Assembly (NCBI RefSeq): GCF_900129265.1
Contig: NZ_FQVG01000022.1
Location: forward strand, 1 to 38,300
Origin: Caloramator proteoclasticus DSM 10124
GTDB taxonomy: Bacteria > Bacillota > Clostridia > Clostridiales > Caloramatoraceae
Direction of reading: 5' to 3'
DNA: 38,300 nt
Shown here in pieces: positions 16,418 to 24,077 of this stretch. Within the stretch, counting starts at the first letter, position 1, and each line of letters starts with the position of its first letter. A model generated the notes under the pieces. It saw only the letters and a list, made by a program, of their open reading frames with translations. It searched no databases and had not been told where the DNA came from. Position numbers and translations under genes: made by a program.

Positions 16418-18025
16418 ATGGCAAGAACAGTAACAGTAATACCAGCAACAGCTTCAAGTACATCTCCATTTCTTAAAACAAAAGTTCAGAAAAAAAGAGT
16501 AGCTGCATATGCAAGAGTTTCTACTGACAATGAAGAACAACTCCAAAGCTTTGAAGCACAGATGGATTACTATACAAATCATATAAAATCAAACCCAGAT
16601 TGGATATTTGTAAATGTTTATACAGACGAAGGAATATCAGCAACAAGCACTAAAAAGAGAGATGGATTTAATAGAATGATAGAAGATGCACTAAGTGGTA
16701 AGATAGATTTAATAATAACGAAGTCAGTTAGTAGGTTTGCAAGAAATACAGTAGATACATTAACAACTGTTAGAAAACTAAAAGAAAAGGGAGTTGAAGT
16801 ATATTTTGAAAAGGAAAATATATATACCCTAGATAGTAAAGGAGAACTTTTAATTACAATAATGAGTTCTTTAGCACAAGAAGAATCAAGGTCAATTTCA
16901 GAAAATGTAACATGGGGACAAAGAAAAAGATTTGCAGATGGGAAGGTGAGCCTTCCATACAAGCATTTTTTAGGATATGAAAAAGGAGAAGATGGAGTTT
17001 TAAAGATTGTTGAGGAAGAAGCAAAGATTGTAAGAATGATATATAAAATGTTTTTAGAAGGCAAAACACCATTAAGTATAGCTGAATATTTAACAGAGAA
17101 TAATATTCCAACACCAGCAGGTAAACATAAGTGGCACCAGAGTACAGTTTTAAGTATTCTTCAAAATGAAAAATACAAAGGGGATGCAATTCTTCAAAAG
17201 ACTTTAACATTAGATTTTTTAACTAAGAAAAGAAAGAAAAACGAAGGAGAAGTTCCACAGTATTATGTTGAAAATAGCCACCCTGCAATTATACCACCTG
17301 AAGTATTTGATTTAGTTCAGACTGAGATAAAAAAGAGAAAAGAAGTAAAGGGGTACAAGACAGGGAGAAACTGTTTTGCAGGTAAGATTGTATGTGGAGA
17401 ATGTGGAAGTTTTTATGGCAGAAAGTTTTGGCACTCTAATAGTAAATATAGAAGGGTGATATGGCAATGCAACTCTAAGTTTAAGAATGATAAAAAGTGT
17501 ACAACACCACACCTTTATGAGGATAAAATAAAGAAGGCTTTTGTTGAAGTATTCAATAGCTTGATTAATAACAAGGAAGAAATTTTAAAAGGGTATGAAG
17601 ATATATTAAAAGCTTTAACTGATACTACAAATCTTGATATGGAAAGTATTAAGATCCAAAGTGAATTAGAAATAGTTACTGAGATGATTAGAAAATGTAT
17701 AGAGGAAAATGCTCATAAAGCTATAAATCAAGAAGATTATAAAGAAAAATATGATGCATTAGTTAAAAGGTATGAAAGCATTAAAGAGGAACTTGAAAGG
17801 ATAGAGGAGAAACGATTAGAGCAAAGTGCAAAGAAGGAGAAGATTTTAGAGTTTATAAATGAACTTAAGCAAAGAGAAGGTTTGATTGAAGAGTTTGATG
17901 ATGAACTTTGGATAGGAACAGTGGATAAGGTGGTTGTATATACAGAGGAAAAAATATCTTTTGTGTTTAAGGATGGAATGGAAGTAGAATGGGAGTTGAA
18001 TTATAAAATAAATATTAGTATTTAA
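16418..18025 (+). CDS. Large serine recombinase, pair 1 member B
   Basis: A 535-aa recombinase with AGGGAGGA ahead of ATG 16418; the upstream in-frame 16388 start overlaps gene A and lacks a site. Catalytic Ser35 lies in YARVSTDNE, with KSVSRFARNT and LAQEESRSISEN completing the resolvase domain. A recombinase domain (KYKGDAILQKTLTLDFLTKK) and a zinc ribbon (CGECGSFY...WQCNSKF) follow. A charged coiled coil at about 410-490 is missing from the pair 2 homologue. It is the last gene of the 9.7-18 kb element. Two different large serine recombinases in tandem suggest a heteromeric or sequential integration and excision reaction, which is inference. Confidence 0.92.
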   Translation: MARTVTVIPATASSTSPFLKTKVQKKRVAAYARVSTDNEEQLQSFEAQMDYYTNHIKSNPDWIFVNVYTDEGISATSTKKRDGFNRMIEDALSGKIDLIITKSVSRFARNTVDTLTTVRKLKEKGVEVYFEKENIYTLDSKGELLITIMSSLAQEESRSISENVTWGQRKRFADGKVSLPYKHFLGYEKGEDGVLKIVEEEAKIVRMIYKMFLEGKTPLSIAEYLTENNIPTPAGKHKWHQSTVLSILQNEKYKGDAILQKTLTLDFLTKKRKKNEGEVPQYYVENSHPAIIPPEVFDLVQTEIKKRKEVKGYKTGRNCFAGKIVCGECGSFYGRKFWHSNSKYRRVIWQCNSKFKNDKKCTTPHLYEDKIKKAFVEVFNSLINNKEEILKGYEDILKALTDTTNLDMESIKIQSELEIVTEMIRKCIEENAHKAINQEDYKEKYDALVKRYESIKEELERIEEKRLEQSAKKEKILEFINELKQREGLIEEFDDELWIGTVDKVVVYTEEKISFVFKDGMEVEWELNYKINISI

Positions 18026-18028
18026 AGG

Positions 18029-18051
18029 GATTGGAGCAATCAAGCTTTTTT
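18029..18051 (+). terminator. Short hairpin with T-run after recombinase pair 1
   Basis: GATTG (18029-18033) pairs with CAATC (18037-18041), followed by AAGC and a T6 run. The stem is short, but placement four bases after the recombinase stop supports it. Confidence 0.5.
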
Positions 18052-18118
18052 ATTTAAGAATAATAAAATTTGATTTGCCATATGTAGAATAATGTAGAAA
18101 TAAATAGAAAAATTTTTA

Positions 18119-18145
18119 TTGAAAGAATATATATATATATATAAT
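18119..18145 (+). promoter_or_regulatory. Possible promoter of the DUF4176 cassette
   Basis: TTGAAA (18119-18124) and TATAAT (18140-18145) are separated by 15 bp within an alternating TA tract. The spacer is shorter than ideal, but it lies 66 bp before the strong GGGGGAGGA ribosome binding site of the next gene. Confidence 0.35.
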
Positions 18146-18210
18146 AAGATATAGAAATTTTTTATAAGAAAATAAATAATCAAAGTTGATACAATAAGGG
18201 GGAGGAAAGT

Positions 18211-18714
18211 ATGTATGCTATTGATAATTCGGTTTTAAGGAATACAAGCATAACAACTTCTGTAAATAATACTAAATCAAAGCCATTATTAAGCGGAGGA
18301 AATGATAGAGCAAATGTTCAAATAGGTAAAGCATCTTATGGAGCTTCTAAAACTGGTGCTTCATTTAGTTTGACTGGTGTTGATATTAATTTATCAAGTA
18401 GGAATGGACTATTATTCAATTATAAAACAGGTTATGCTGAAGTAAGTGCAGGATTAAATATAGGACGTGGTAATGGGATATCGGCTAAAGTTGGAGGGGA
18501 AATAACATATAAAAGTGCAACTTTGGAAAAATCTTTTAACATTGGTGGTTATACTGTAGCTATTGGAGGTAAAGCATATGTTGGTTCTATTGGAGCTCAT
18601 GCTGAAATAGGAGCAATGTACAAAGATACTACTAATAAATATCATTTGTTTAAATTAGGTGCTGGTTTGTCTGATGGGTATGGTGCTGGAGCATATATAG
18701 ATATAAGGAAATAA
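18211..18714 (+). CDS. Glycine-rich beta-type protein, possible free-standing toxin
   Basis: A 167-aa protein with GGGGGAGGA before ATG 18211 and no signal peptide. From residue about 35 it alternates small, polar and hydrophobic residues in strand-like units (NIGGYTVAIGGKAYVGSIGA, KLGAGLSDGYGAGAYIDI), a pattern expected for amphipathic beta-strands. I recall comparable glycine-rich segments at the C-termini of some LXG or Rhs effectors, but the family is not secure. The next gene is DUF4176, common in type VII secretion loci, so a type VII-linked effector or its remnant is plausible. No LXG domain or WXG100 gene is in the window. Confidence 0.6.
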   Translation: MYAIDNSVLRNTSITTSVNNTKSKPLLSGGNDRANVQIGKASYGASKTGASFSLTGVDINLSSRNGLLFNYKTGYAEVSAGLNIGRGNGISAKVGGEITYKSATLEKSFNIGGYTVAIGGKAYVGSIGAHAEIGAMYKDTTNKYHLFKLGAGLSDGYGAGAYIDIRK

Positions 18715-18759
18715 AAAATAATTTACTTTAAATTTTAAATTTGATAAGATGGTGATACA

Positions 18760-18975
18760 ATGAGAAAATATTTACCGATAGGAACAGTGGTTTTGTTAAA
18801 AAATGGAGATAAACCAATTATGATTTTTGGGAAAAATCAAATATGTGTTAAAAATAATGAAATTTTTGATTATGTAGCATGCTTGTTTCCAGAGGGAAAT
18901 ATATCATCAGATTTTAACATATTTTTCAATGAAGATGATATCGAAAAAATTATTTTTAGAGGACTTGAAACGTAA
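18760..18975 (+). CDS. DUF4176 protein (type VII secretion-associated)
   Basis: A 71-aa protein. LPIGTVVLLKNGDKPIMIFG, FDYVACLFPEGN and FFNEDDIEKIIFRG match the DUF4176 pattern nearly end to end. This family is repeatedly found in LXG/type VII (T7SSb) toxin loci of Firmicutes. The start is ATG 18760 with a weak GATGGTG site. It lies between the glycine-rich 167-aa protein and a small membrane protein, in what looks like a three-gene operon. No secretion ATPase or WXG100 gene is nearby, so it must serve machinery encoded elsewhere or be a leftover. Confidence 0.85.
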   Translation: MRKYLPIGTVVLLKNGDKPIMIFGKNQICVKNNEIFDYVACLFPEGNISSDFNIFFNEDDIEKIIFRGLET

Positions 18976-19014
18976 CTTTATAACAAAATGTATGTATATA
19001 TAAGGAGCGGTTTT

Positions 19015-19260
19015 ATGGAAATTAGAAAATTTAAAGAATTTACTATGGCTCAAAAATTGGCAACTTTGTGTTATAATTTTATTGTAATTGTTATTTACCT
19101 TTCTTTAATAGTAGATATTATTAATTTTGATATCAATATGTTTAAGGCTATTTTATTAATATTTCTTGGAAATTATCTTATTTATTCTTTTTTTATGTTT
19201 ATGGCTTTTAAAAAGAAACCAAGTTTTATTGGGTATTTAAAAAGTTATAAAATTATTTAA
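19015..19260 (+). CDS. Small two-span membrane protein
   Basis: An 81-aa protein. ATG 19015 follows AAGGAG with correct spacing; the upstream in-frame ATG 18988 has none. Two hydrophobic spans (about residues 19-38 and 42-65) are flanked by basic ends (EIRKFKEF at the start; KKKPSF and KSYKII at the end). The family is not recognised. As the last gene of the DUF4176 cassette it may be an immunity or accessory membrane protein for the 167-aa product. That is inferred from position only. Confidence 0.58.
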   Translation: MEIRKFKEFTMAQKLATLCYNFIVIVIYLSLIVDIINFDINMFKAILLIFLGNYLIYSFFMFMAFKKKPSFIGYLKSYKII

Positions 19261-19613
19261 AAAATTATCATTTTAATTATTTTTTAAATCGGTAGAACAT
19301 ACTTAATTGATTATTGTATAATGAGAATTATATTATATAAGAAGTATCAAGATTTTAATAAAAATTATTTAAGGCAGTTAGTATTATATTTTATTAGATA
19401 GTGTAAAAAAATTGTGCATTTGTGTTGATTTATTATCTTTCTTGGCAAGAATCTATTTTATGATTATGCTAATTGCAATTAATATTGGTTCTTTGTCAAC
19501 AGTTGGGGTGGGCATTTGATTAGAATGCCTGACTTTTCTAGTAACCATAAAAAGTTAACCATTGTATCAAAATCATCGTCTAAAGACAAAACTATACGTT
19601 CAATTGATACGTT

Positions 19614-19639
19614 AAGCCTTGAGAAATCAGGGCTTTTTT
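19614..19639 (+). terminator. Rho-independent terminator
   Basis: AAGCCTTGA pairs with TCAGGGCTT (one G-T wobble) around a GAAA loop, followed by T6. A sister copy lies at 20242. Confidence 0.8.
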
Positions 19640-19744
19640 GTTTTTTCATCAAAGTATTCTTGGAGGCGAGGGGAGTTGGATAAAAAATTTATCAGAAAAA
19701 GAAGGAAAATAAATAATCACGTAGAATAAATTATATATGAAAAA

Positions 19745-19910
19745 GTTTTTTGAAAACCCCATTTTTGTTTTTATACATAGGGGGGTTTTTTGAAAACTCA
19801 TTCCTACAAGAAAAATCAAGGGTTAAGGGCATAAAAATTTAATATACAGAATATGTATAAAGCTTAATTTAATAGCTAAAAAAAGTGATTTTAAATAGGT
19901 TTTCAAAAAC
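19745..19910. repeat. GTTTTTTGAAAAC short repeats
   Basis: Exact 13-mers at 19745-19757 and 19785-19797, plus an inverted near-copy GTTTTCAAAAAC at 19899-19910. The first two also flank an inverted repeat, AAAACCCC (19753-19760) with GGGGTTTT (19782-19789). They may be protein-binding sites or an origin fragment. Confidence 0.55.
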
Positions 19911-19953
19911 CACATTTTAAGCCCAGATTTTTCAAAGCCTCCAAATGGGTGCT

Positions 19954-20065
19954 GTAGAAATGACATTGACCTGGTTGAAGGGATTATCACGATTTAATTC
20001 ATCAACGCTCTTAATGTAAAAATCCCTGGTAGAAATGACATTGACCTGGTTGAAGGGATTATCAC
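19954..20065. CRISPR. Two-repeat CRISPR-like unit
   Basis: A 37-nt sequence starting GTAGAAATGACATTGACC and ending GGGATTATCAC occurs identically at 19954-19990 and 20029-20065. It is separated by a unique 38-nt spacer (19991-20028). Identity stops sharply on both sides. Repeat and spacer lengths are typical of type I or III arrays. No cas gene is in the window, and with only two copies a plain tandem duplication cannot be excluded. Confidence 0.5.
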
Positions 20066-20241
20066 AGAGCTTTGCTGAATAGAAGTTGTCTTACTTGAGT
20101 GTAAATTTAGAAAGATATGTTGGATTGTGGATAGTGTTACTTAAAAATTGCATGACAAAAATACCCTACGGAAGTTGGATTTTAAAAATGTGGAATTATA
20201 AAAAATTTATCAGAATTGAAAAACATTTGATGCGATATATA

Positions 20242-20267
20242 AAAGCCTTGATAAATCAGGGTTTTTT
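20242..20267 (+). terminator. Rho-independent terminator, sister of 19614
   Basis: AAAGCCTTGA pairs with TCAGGGTTT through two wobbles around a TAAA loop, then a T-run. Both copies have a nearby TAAAAAATTTATCAGAA, downstream at 19681 and upstream at 20197, suggesting a duplicated segment. Confidence 0.7.
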
Positions 20268-20355
20268 TGTTGTTACAAGTGAATAGGTTTCCATAGACGG
20301 AACATGTGGAGTGTGTTGCGTTGATAGAGAAGAAATAGCTTGAAATCAAAGGCTT

Positions 20356-20379
20356 GGGGCAATTTGTCCCTTTTTTTCG
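20356..20379 (+). terminator. Short terminator-like hairpin
   Basis: GGGGCAA and TTGTCCC form a compact stem followed by a T7 run. No gene precedes it closely. Confidence 0.5.
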
Positions 20380-20414
20380 TGTGTGTTTTATGTTTCCGTA
20401 GACTAAGGTTTTGA

Positions 20415-20429
20415 GGGGATTTGAACCCC
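20415..20429 (-). other. tRNA T-arm-like sequence (possible tRNA fragment)
   Basis: On the minus strand GGGGTTCAAATCCCC has the form of a tRNA T-stem and loop. I can place no D-arm or anticodon arm beside it, so it is not a full tRNA. It may be the 3' tRNA fragment carried by an element that once used a tRNA gene as its integration site. Confidence 0.35.
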
Positions 20430-20562
20430 GGGGGTTCACATTTACGCAAAAGTAAACAAGCACATGAAAAGAATAGCGTTTTTGCAAATTTGTATAATAT
20501 AATTAATGTATGAGAAACTCTCTATTAGGCAACTGGTTATAAAAAAGAAGGATTGATTTATT

Positions 20563-21009
20563 TTGGATATAAAGAGTAAAGAAGAGCGAAGTTTGAATAT
20601 GTCTAAAATTAAAGGGACAAATACATCCATAGAACTTATTGTGAGGAAACTTCTGCATGCAAAAGGATATAGATATAGGATTCATAATAAAAAAATTATT
20701 GGTAAACCAGATTTATACTTATCAAAGTATAAAACAGCTGTATTTATCCATGGATGCTTTTGGCACAGGCATAAATCATGTAAGTTGGCTTATATGCCTA
20801 AATCTAATGTTGAATTTTGGAAAGAAAAATTCGAGAAAAACATTGAACGAGATAATAGGGTAATTACAGAACTGAATAAAAGTGGGATTAAAGTTATAAT
20901 TATATGGGAATGTACAGTTAAAAAGTTAGGAGAACAGGAATTTAGAGATCAATTCCTTATGAAATTTTTACAAGGTATAAGTAGTAATGAATTGTTGACT
21001 GAAATATAA
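20563..21009 (+). CDS. vsr: Very short patch repair endonuclease (Vsr)
   Basis: A 148-aa DNA mismatch endonuclease that nicks beside T:G mismatches left by deamination of 5-methylcytosine. Family signatures are clear: RSLNMSKIKGTNTSIELIVR, RIHNKKIIGKPDL (with the catalytic-region Asp) and VFIHGCFWHRHKSC (zinc/active-site His and Cys). The length is normal. It starts at TTG 20563, eleven bases after AAGAAGG; an internal ATG at 20599 would remove part of the N-terminus. No cytosine-5 methyltransferase gene, its usual partner, is present on either side. It is therefore solitary here and may be a defence-island or phage-borne leftover. Confidence 0.92.
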   Translation: MDIKSKEERSLNMSKIKGTNTSIELIVRKLLHAKGYRYRIHNKKIIGKPDLYLSKYKTAVFIHGCFWHRHKSCKLAYMPKSNVEFWKEKFEKNIERDNRVITELNKSGIKVIIIWECTVKKLGEQEFRDQFLMKFLQGISSNELLTEI

Positions 21010-21012
21010 CGC

Positions 21013-21069
21013 CTGGTTGTATGTGGGTTAACATAGATTTAGGTAGCTATGTTATATCACATACACCAG
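21013..21069 (+). terminator. Long bipartite hairpin after vsr
   Basis: Nested arms: CTGG (21013-21016) with CCAG (21066-21069), TGTATGTG (21018-21025) with CACATACA (21058-21065), and TAACATAG (21029-21036) with CTATGTTA (21047-21054). It lies right after the vsr stop. No T-run follows directly, so it could also be a binding or recombination site. Confidence 0.65.
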
Positions 21070-21297
21070 ATGTTATTTATTAAAATTACATTTATTGGTT
21101 GAATATTTACCTTAATAGGTACCATTCTTTACATGAATTATAATGATTGTATAGAAACATCAAGAGCATTATAATAGGCAACTTTATAATTAGCGAGCAA
21201 GTTTACATATACTTTTTACTATAAATATCTTTTTATTATTTTTGCTATAGCTCTTCCTAAAAGAGGTGGTACTGCTTATTTTATAGAATCAGCAAAG

Positions 21298-22896
21298 GTG
21301 CTTAATGCAAATATGAAAGAAGCTCTTGAAGCAAGCATACCTCCGGAACTTCAAGGGTTGTTTTTATTTAAAGCATTAGAAGAAAATATTGCTCCTTTTA
21401 CCGTTAAAGAGGTTAATGCTGTAGATGCTGTTTTTAGATTAATAGAAATTTATGGCGGTGAACTTTTTAGAGATAACTTCAATATAGAGATAAAAGAGTC
21501 CATTGGTGAAAATAATGGAATCTTAATAAAATACGGTAAAAATATAAAAGGAATGAAAGTTATAGAAGATACCAGCGAGCTAGCCACAAGAATATATGCA
21601 GTAGGAGCAAATAATCTCTTACTTCCGGAAAGGTATATTGAAGTACAAGGTGAAAGAGCAAAATTACTTCCCTATCCCATAACCAAAAGGGTTGAGTTTA
21701 AGGAATGCAAGGATGTAGAAAGCCTTAGAGCAAGGGCAGAAGAATATGCTGAAAAGGCTGCAAGTCCAAAGGTATTTATAACAATAGATTTTATGGAGCT
21801 AAGCAAAACTGAAGAGTATAAAAATTACAGCCATCTGACTAAGGTTAGCGTTGGTGATTTTGTAAAGGTAAGAAATGAAAAGATAGCAGTAACAACTGAT
21901 TTAAGAGTTATAAAGAAAAAGACAGATTTAATTAATCCTATAAATACAAAGATAGAGCTTGGAGACCCGCTTAATACAATTATTGAAAAACTTGATACCA
22001 GTAAGCTTTTAGAGGAAATAAACAGTGCAATAAGCGGTACTTTAAGTAGTGTAATAATCAAGAAAAACAGCGATACGCTGACTATCAGCACAAGCAGTTA
22101 TCCAGCAATGATTATAGGAATAACAACAAAAGCAGATACAAACTTAAATTGTAATATTACTATGACTGGAAAGGCAAGTGCAGATTGCACATTAACAATT
22201 CTGTTTTCCTTAGATGGAAAATACTACGATTTTAAACCAATTCAAAAGTTAGCATCAGGAGATAATGTTATAGGATTGCCCCTTCCAATGCCACAGGTAA
22301 CGGCAGGAGACCATACTTTTATGGTGGAGATGAAGGTCTCAAATGGAACATTTACAATTGAAAAGAATAATTTGCAGGTAAGTATTGAGGGAAGAGATCT
22401 CGAAGGTGGACTAAGTGCAAGTATACCAAGGGCAGAGATAGTTTATACATTCCTTTATAATCTGTTCAATATCAAGATTGGAGCATACAGTTTTAATACA
22501 GGACACAGCTTTAGTCATTATTTAGACACTACAGTAGGAGAAATGGATACTTGTAATTTTGAAATTTTTAATAGCAGATTTAATGTTGGAAATGAGGCTC
22601 ATGGCAACCCTGCTTTAACAGTTAATGTCATGGGAATCATTGAGGAATTTTATGAAAACAAATCTAACAGCTATATATTTGATAATGACTGGATTGAGTT
22701 CAGTTCTGACTACGATAAAAACAAAGATGGAACCTATGACTTTTATAATAGAGCTACTATAAAGGAACCTGTTTTAAAAAGAGAAGGCGGATATATACAG
22801 GACTTAGGAAATGGCGTAATTTATGCTGCAAATGTGCCGGATACTACACTTTATAAGGATTTAATTGCAATAAATGCATATCTTAAGCAAGGTTAG
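21298..22896 (+). pseudogene. 5'-truncated phage tail spike/tail endopeptidase gene
   Basis: The frame stays open upstream to a TAA at 21187, but there is no ribosome binding site at the nominal GTG 21298. The first recognisable residues are already internal to the family. LIKYGKNIKGMKVIEDTSEL, TRIYAVGAN and VSVGDFVKVRNEK match siphophage tail-associated proteins of the prophage endopeptidase-tail type. The middle part (about 235-345) is beta-rich, and the C-terminal part is probably receptor-facing. All head, connector and tape-measure genes expected upstream are missing, so the prophage was cut here. The remaining 532 codons are intact and could be expressed only by read-through. Confidence 0.78.
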
Positions 22897-22908
22897 GGGG
22901 AGAGGATA

Positions 22909-24066
22909 ATGCCAGTAATAAATCAAATATCCCTCCCAAAAGGAAATGCAGGGATGACACTTTATGGTACAAGAAATGATGATAGTACAGTTACTCTTCC
23001 TGACATTGGTTTTAACTTTAATTACAACGGTTCAGCCATAAGACAGCTTTATACAAGCGGTAATACCTGGGTAGGTTTTGGGGCATCGTCAGAGCATCTA
23101 TGTATTAACAGAAGAGATGCCAGCTATAATAATCTTTATTATGCCAGTGAAGTAGAATACAGCACAAAGCTTTTCAGGATAAGGTTTGAAGGAAACAGTT
23201 CCTATAGCAATTGGGGCAGCAATGACCTTATCTGGGAACTTTCTATATTTGAAACTGGAGTAATAAGGCTTGTTGTTGAGAAGATATCTAATAACGGCAC
23301 AAATAGTTTTGTAAATCCAAATGTAGGCACTCAATCATTGGCATTAACAGCGGGAAAATCATATATTTTCACTCCATCAAACCCACTGGGTAAAAATTAC
23401 ATAGTGCAGGAAGGTTCATATATTCCATGTATAACAAAATTTCTTATGGTGGATAACGAAGGAGTGAAAAACTATCAAGGTAGTACATGGGTTAAAATTG
23501 GAGATTTACCTCTTACAGAAGAAATGTTTAAAACCTACGGCGTTGATACTCTTCCTGCTTCCATGGCAGGACTTTCAGGCACTTCACCTGCTCTTTATAT
23601 CTATACTGATAATCCAGATGTTAAGGCAAATAAAAACAACAATAGATTCTTTATTGAGAAGACAGTAACAAGTAAGCCAAAGGTAATTATTCAAAACTAT
23701 GATTTTAACATAAATGATGGGAAAACCATAAATAAACTTGAAGCAATTGTTCAATACATTAAGAAAGATTCAAATTTAAATGATGTTACAACCAATGGAA
23801 GAATTAGAATAGCTTTAAGTGTTGATTCGGGATTAAGTTGGCTTACCTATAATATTAATACTTCAAGCTTTGAAAGTATTGATATTACAGATTCTGCCGT
23901 ATTTCTTGCAAATGGGATAAATCCTACAATACTTACAAGCTTAGATTATGCAGCTTTAAACGCAATGATTGCTCAAGACAGAAAACTTAGATTTGCTTAT
24001 ATTTTAGATAAACCAACATTAAATGATGTGTGTAAATTAAGAAAGATCAAAATTCTTTACAACTGA
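22909..24066 (+). CDS. Phage tail/fibre-type structural protein
   Basis: A 385-aa protein with GGGGGAGAGG before ATG 22909, 12 bp after the tail spike stop. It is predicted almost all beta, rich in Gly/Asn/Ser/Tyr (TLPDIGFNFNYNGSAIRQLY, LYTSGNTWVGFGASS). I cannot name the family. Position between the tail spike and the next tail gene, size and composition fit a distal tail or receptor-binding component. The gene is intact. Confidence 0.7.
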   Translation: MPVINQISLPKGNAGMTLYGTRNDDSTVTLPDIGFNFNYNGSAIRQLYTSGNTWVGFGASSEHLCINRRDASYNNLYYASEVEYSTKLFRIRFEGNSSYSNWGSNDLIWELSIFETGVIRLVVEKISNNGTNSFVNPNVGTQSLALTAGKSYIFTPSNPLGKNYIVQEGSYIPCITKFLMVDNEGVKNYQGSTWVKIGDLPLTEEMFKTYGVDTLPASMAGLSGTSPALYIYTDNPDVKANKNNNRFFIEKTVTSKPKVIIQNYDFNINDGKTINKLEAIVQYIKKDSNLNDVTTNGRIRIALSVDSGLSWLTYNINTSSFESIDITDSAVFLANGINPTILTSLDYAALNAMIAQDRKLRFAYILDKPTLNDVCKLRKIKILYN

Positions 24067-24077
24067 GGGGTGATGAT

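Larger units (their letters stand above)
19261..20562. other. 1.3-kb non-coding scar region
   Basis: No convincing gene: frames here lack ribosome binding sites and run through hairpins. It holds two related terminators, 13-bp GTTTTTTGAAAAC repeats, a two-copy 37-bp repeat, a tRNA-like T-arm and a 12-bp near-repeat (GTTTCCATAGAC at 20287, GTTTCCGTAGAC at 20392). GGTTCTTTGTCAAC at 19487 resembles an ISL3-type insertion-sequence end, without a partner. The mix looks like successive insertion and deletion scars between the DUF4176 cassette and the prophage. Confidence 0.6.

Noticed and set aside
19487-19529. Possible ISL3 end (GGTTCTTTGTCAAC) and GGCATT/AATGCC hairpin
   Set aside because: There is no matching opposite end or transposase fragment nearby, so a mobile-element call is not supportable.
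20086-20286. 66-codon plus-strand frame in the scar zone
   Set aside because: It starts at TTG without a ribosome binding site, runs through the terminator at 20242, and shows no domain.
20182-20487. 101-codon minus-strand frame in the scar zone
   Set aside because: It overlaps hairpins and the T-arm-like motif, with low-complexity, Cys/Phe-rich content and no family or start site. It looks like chance reading of non-coding DNA.
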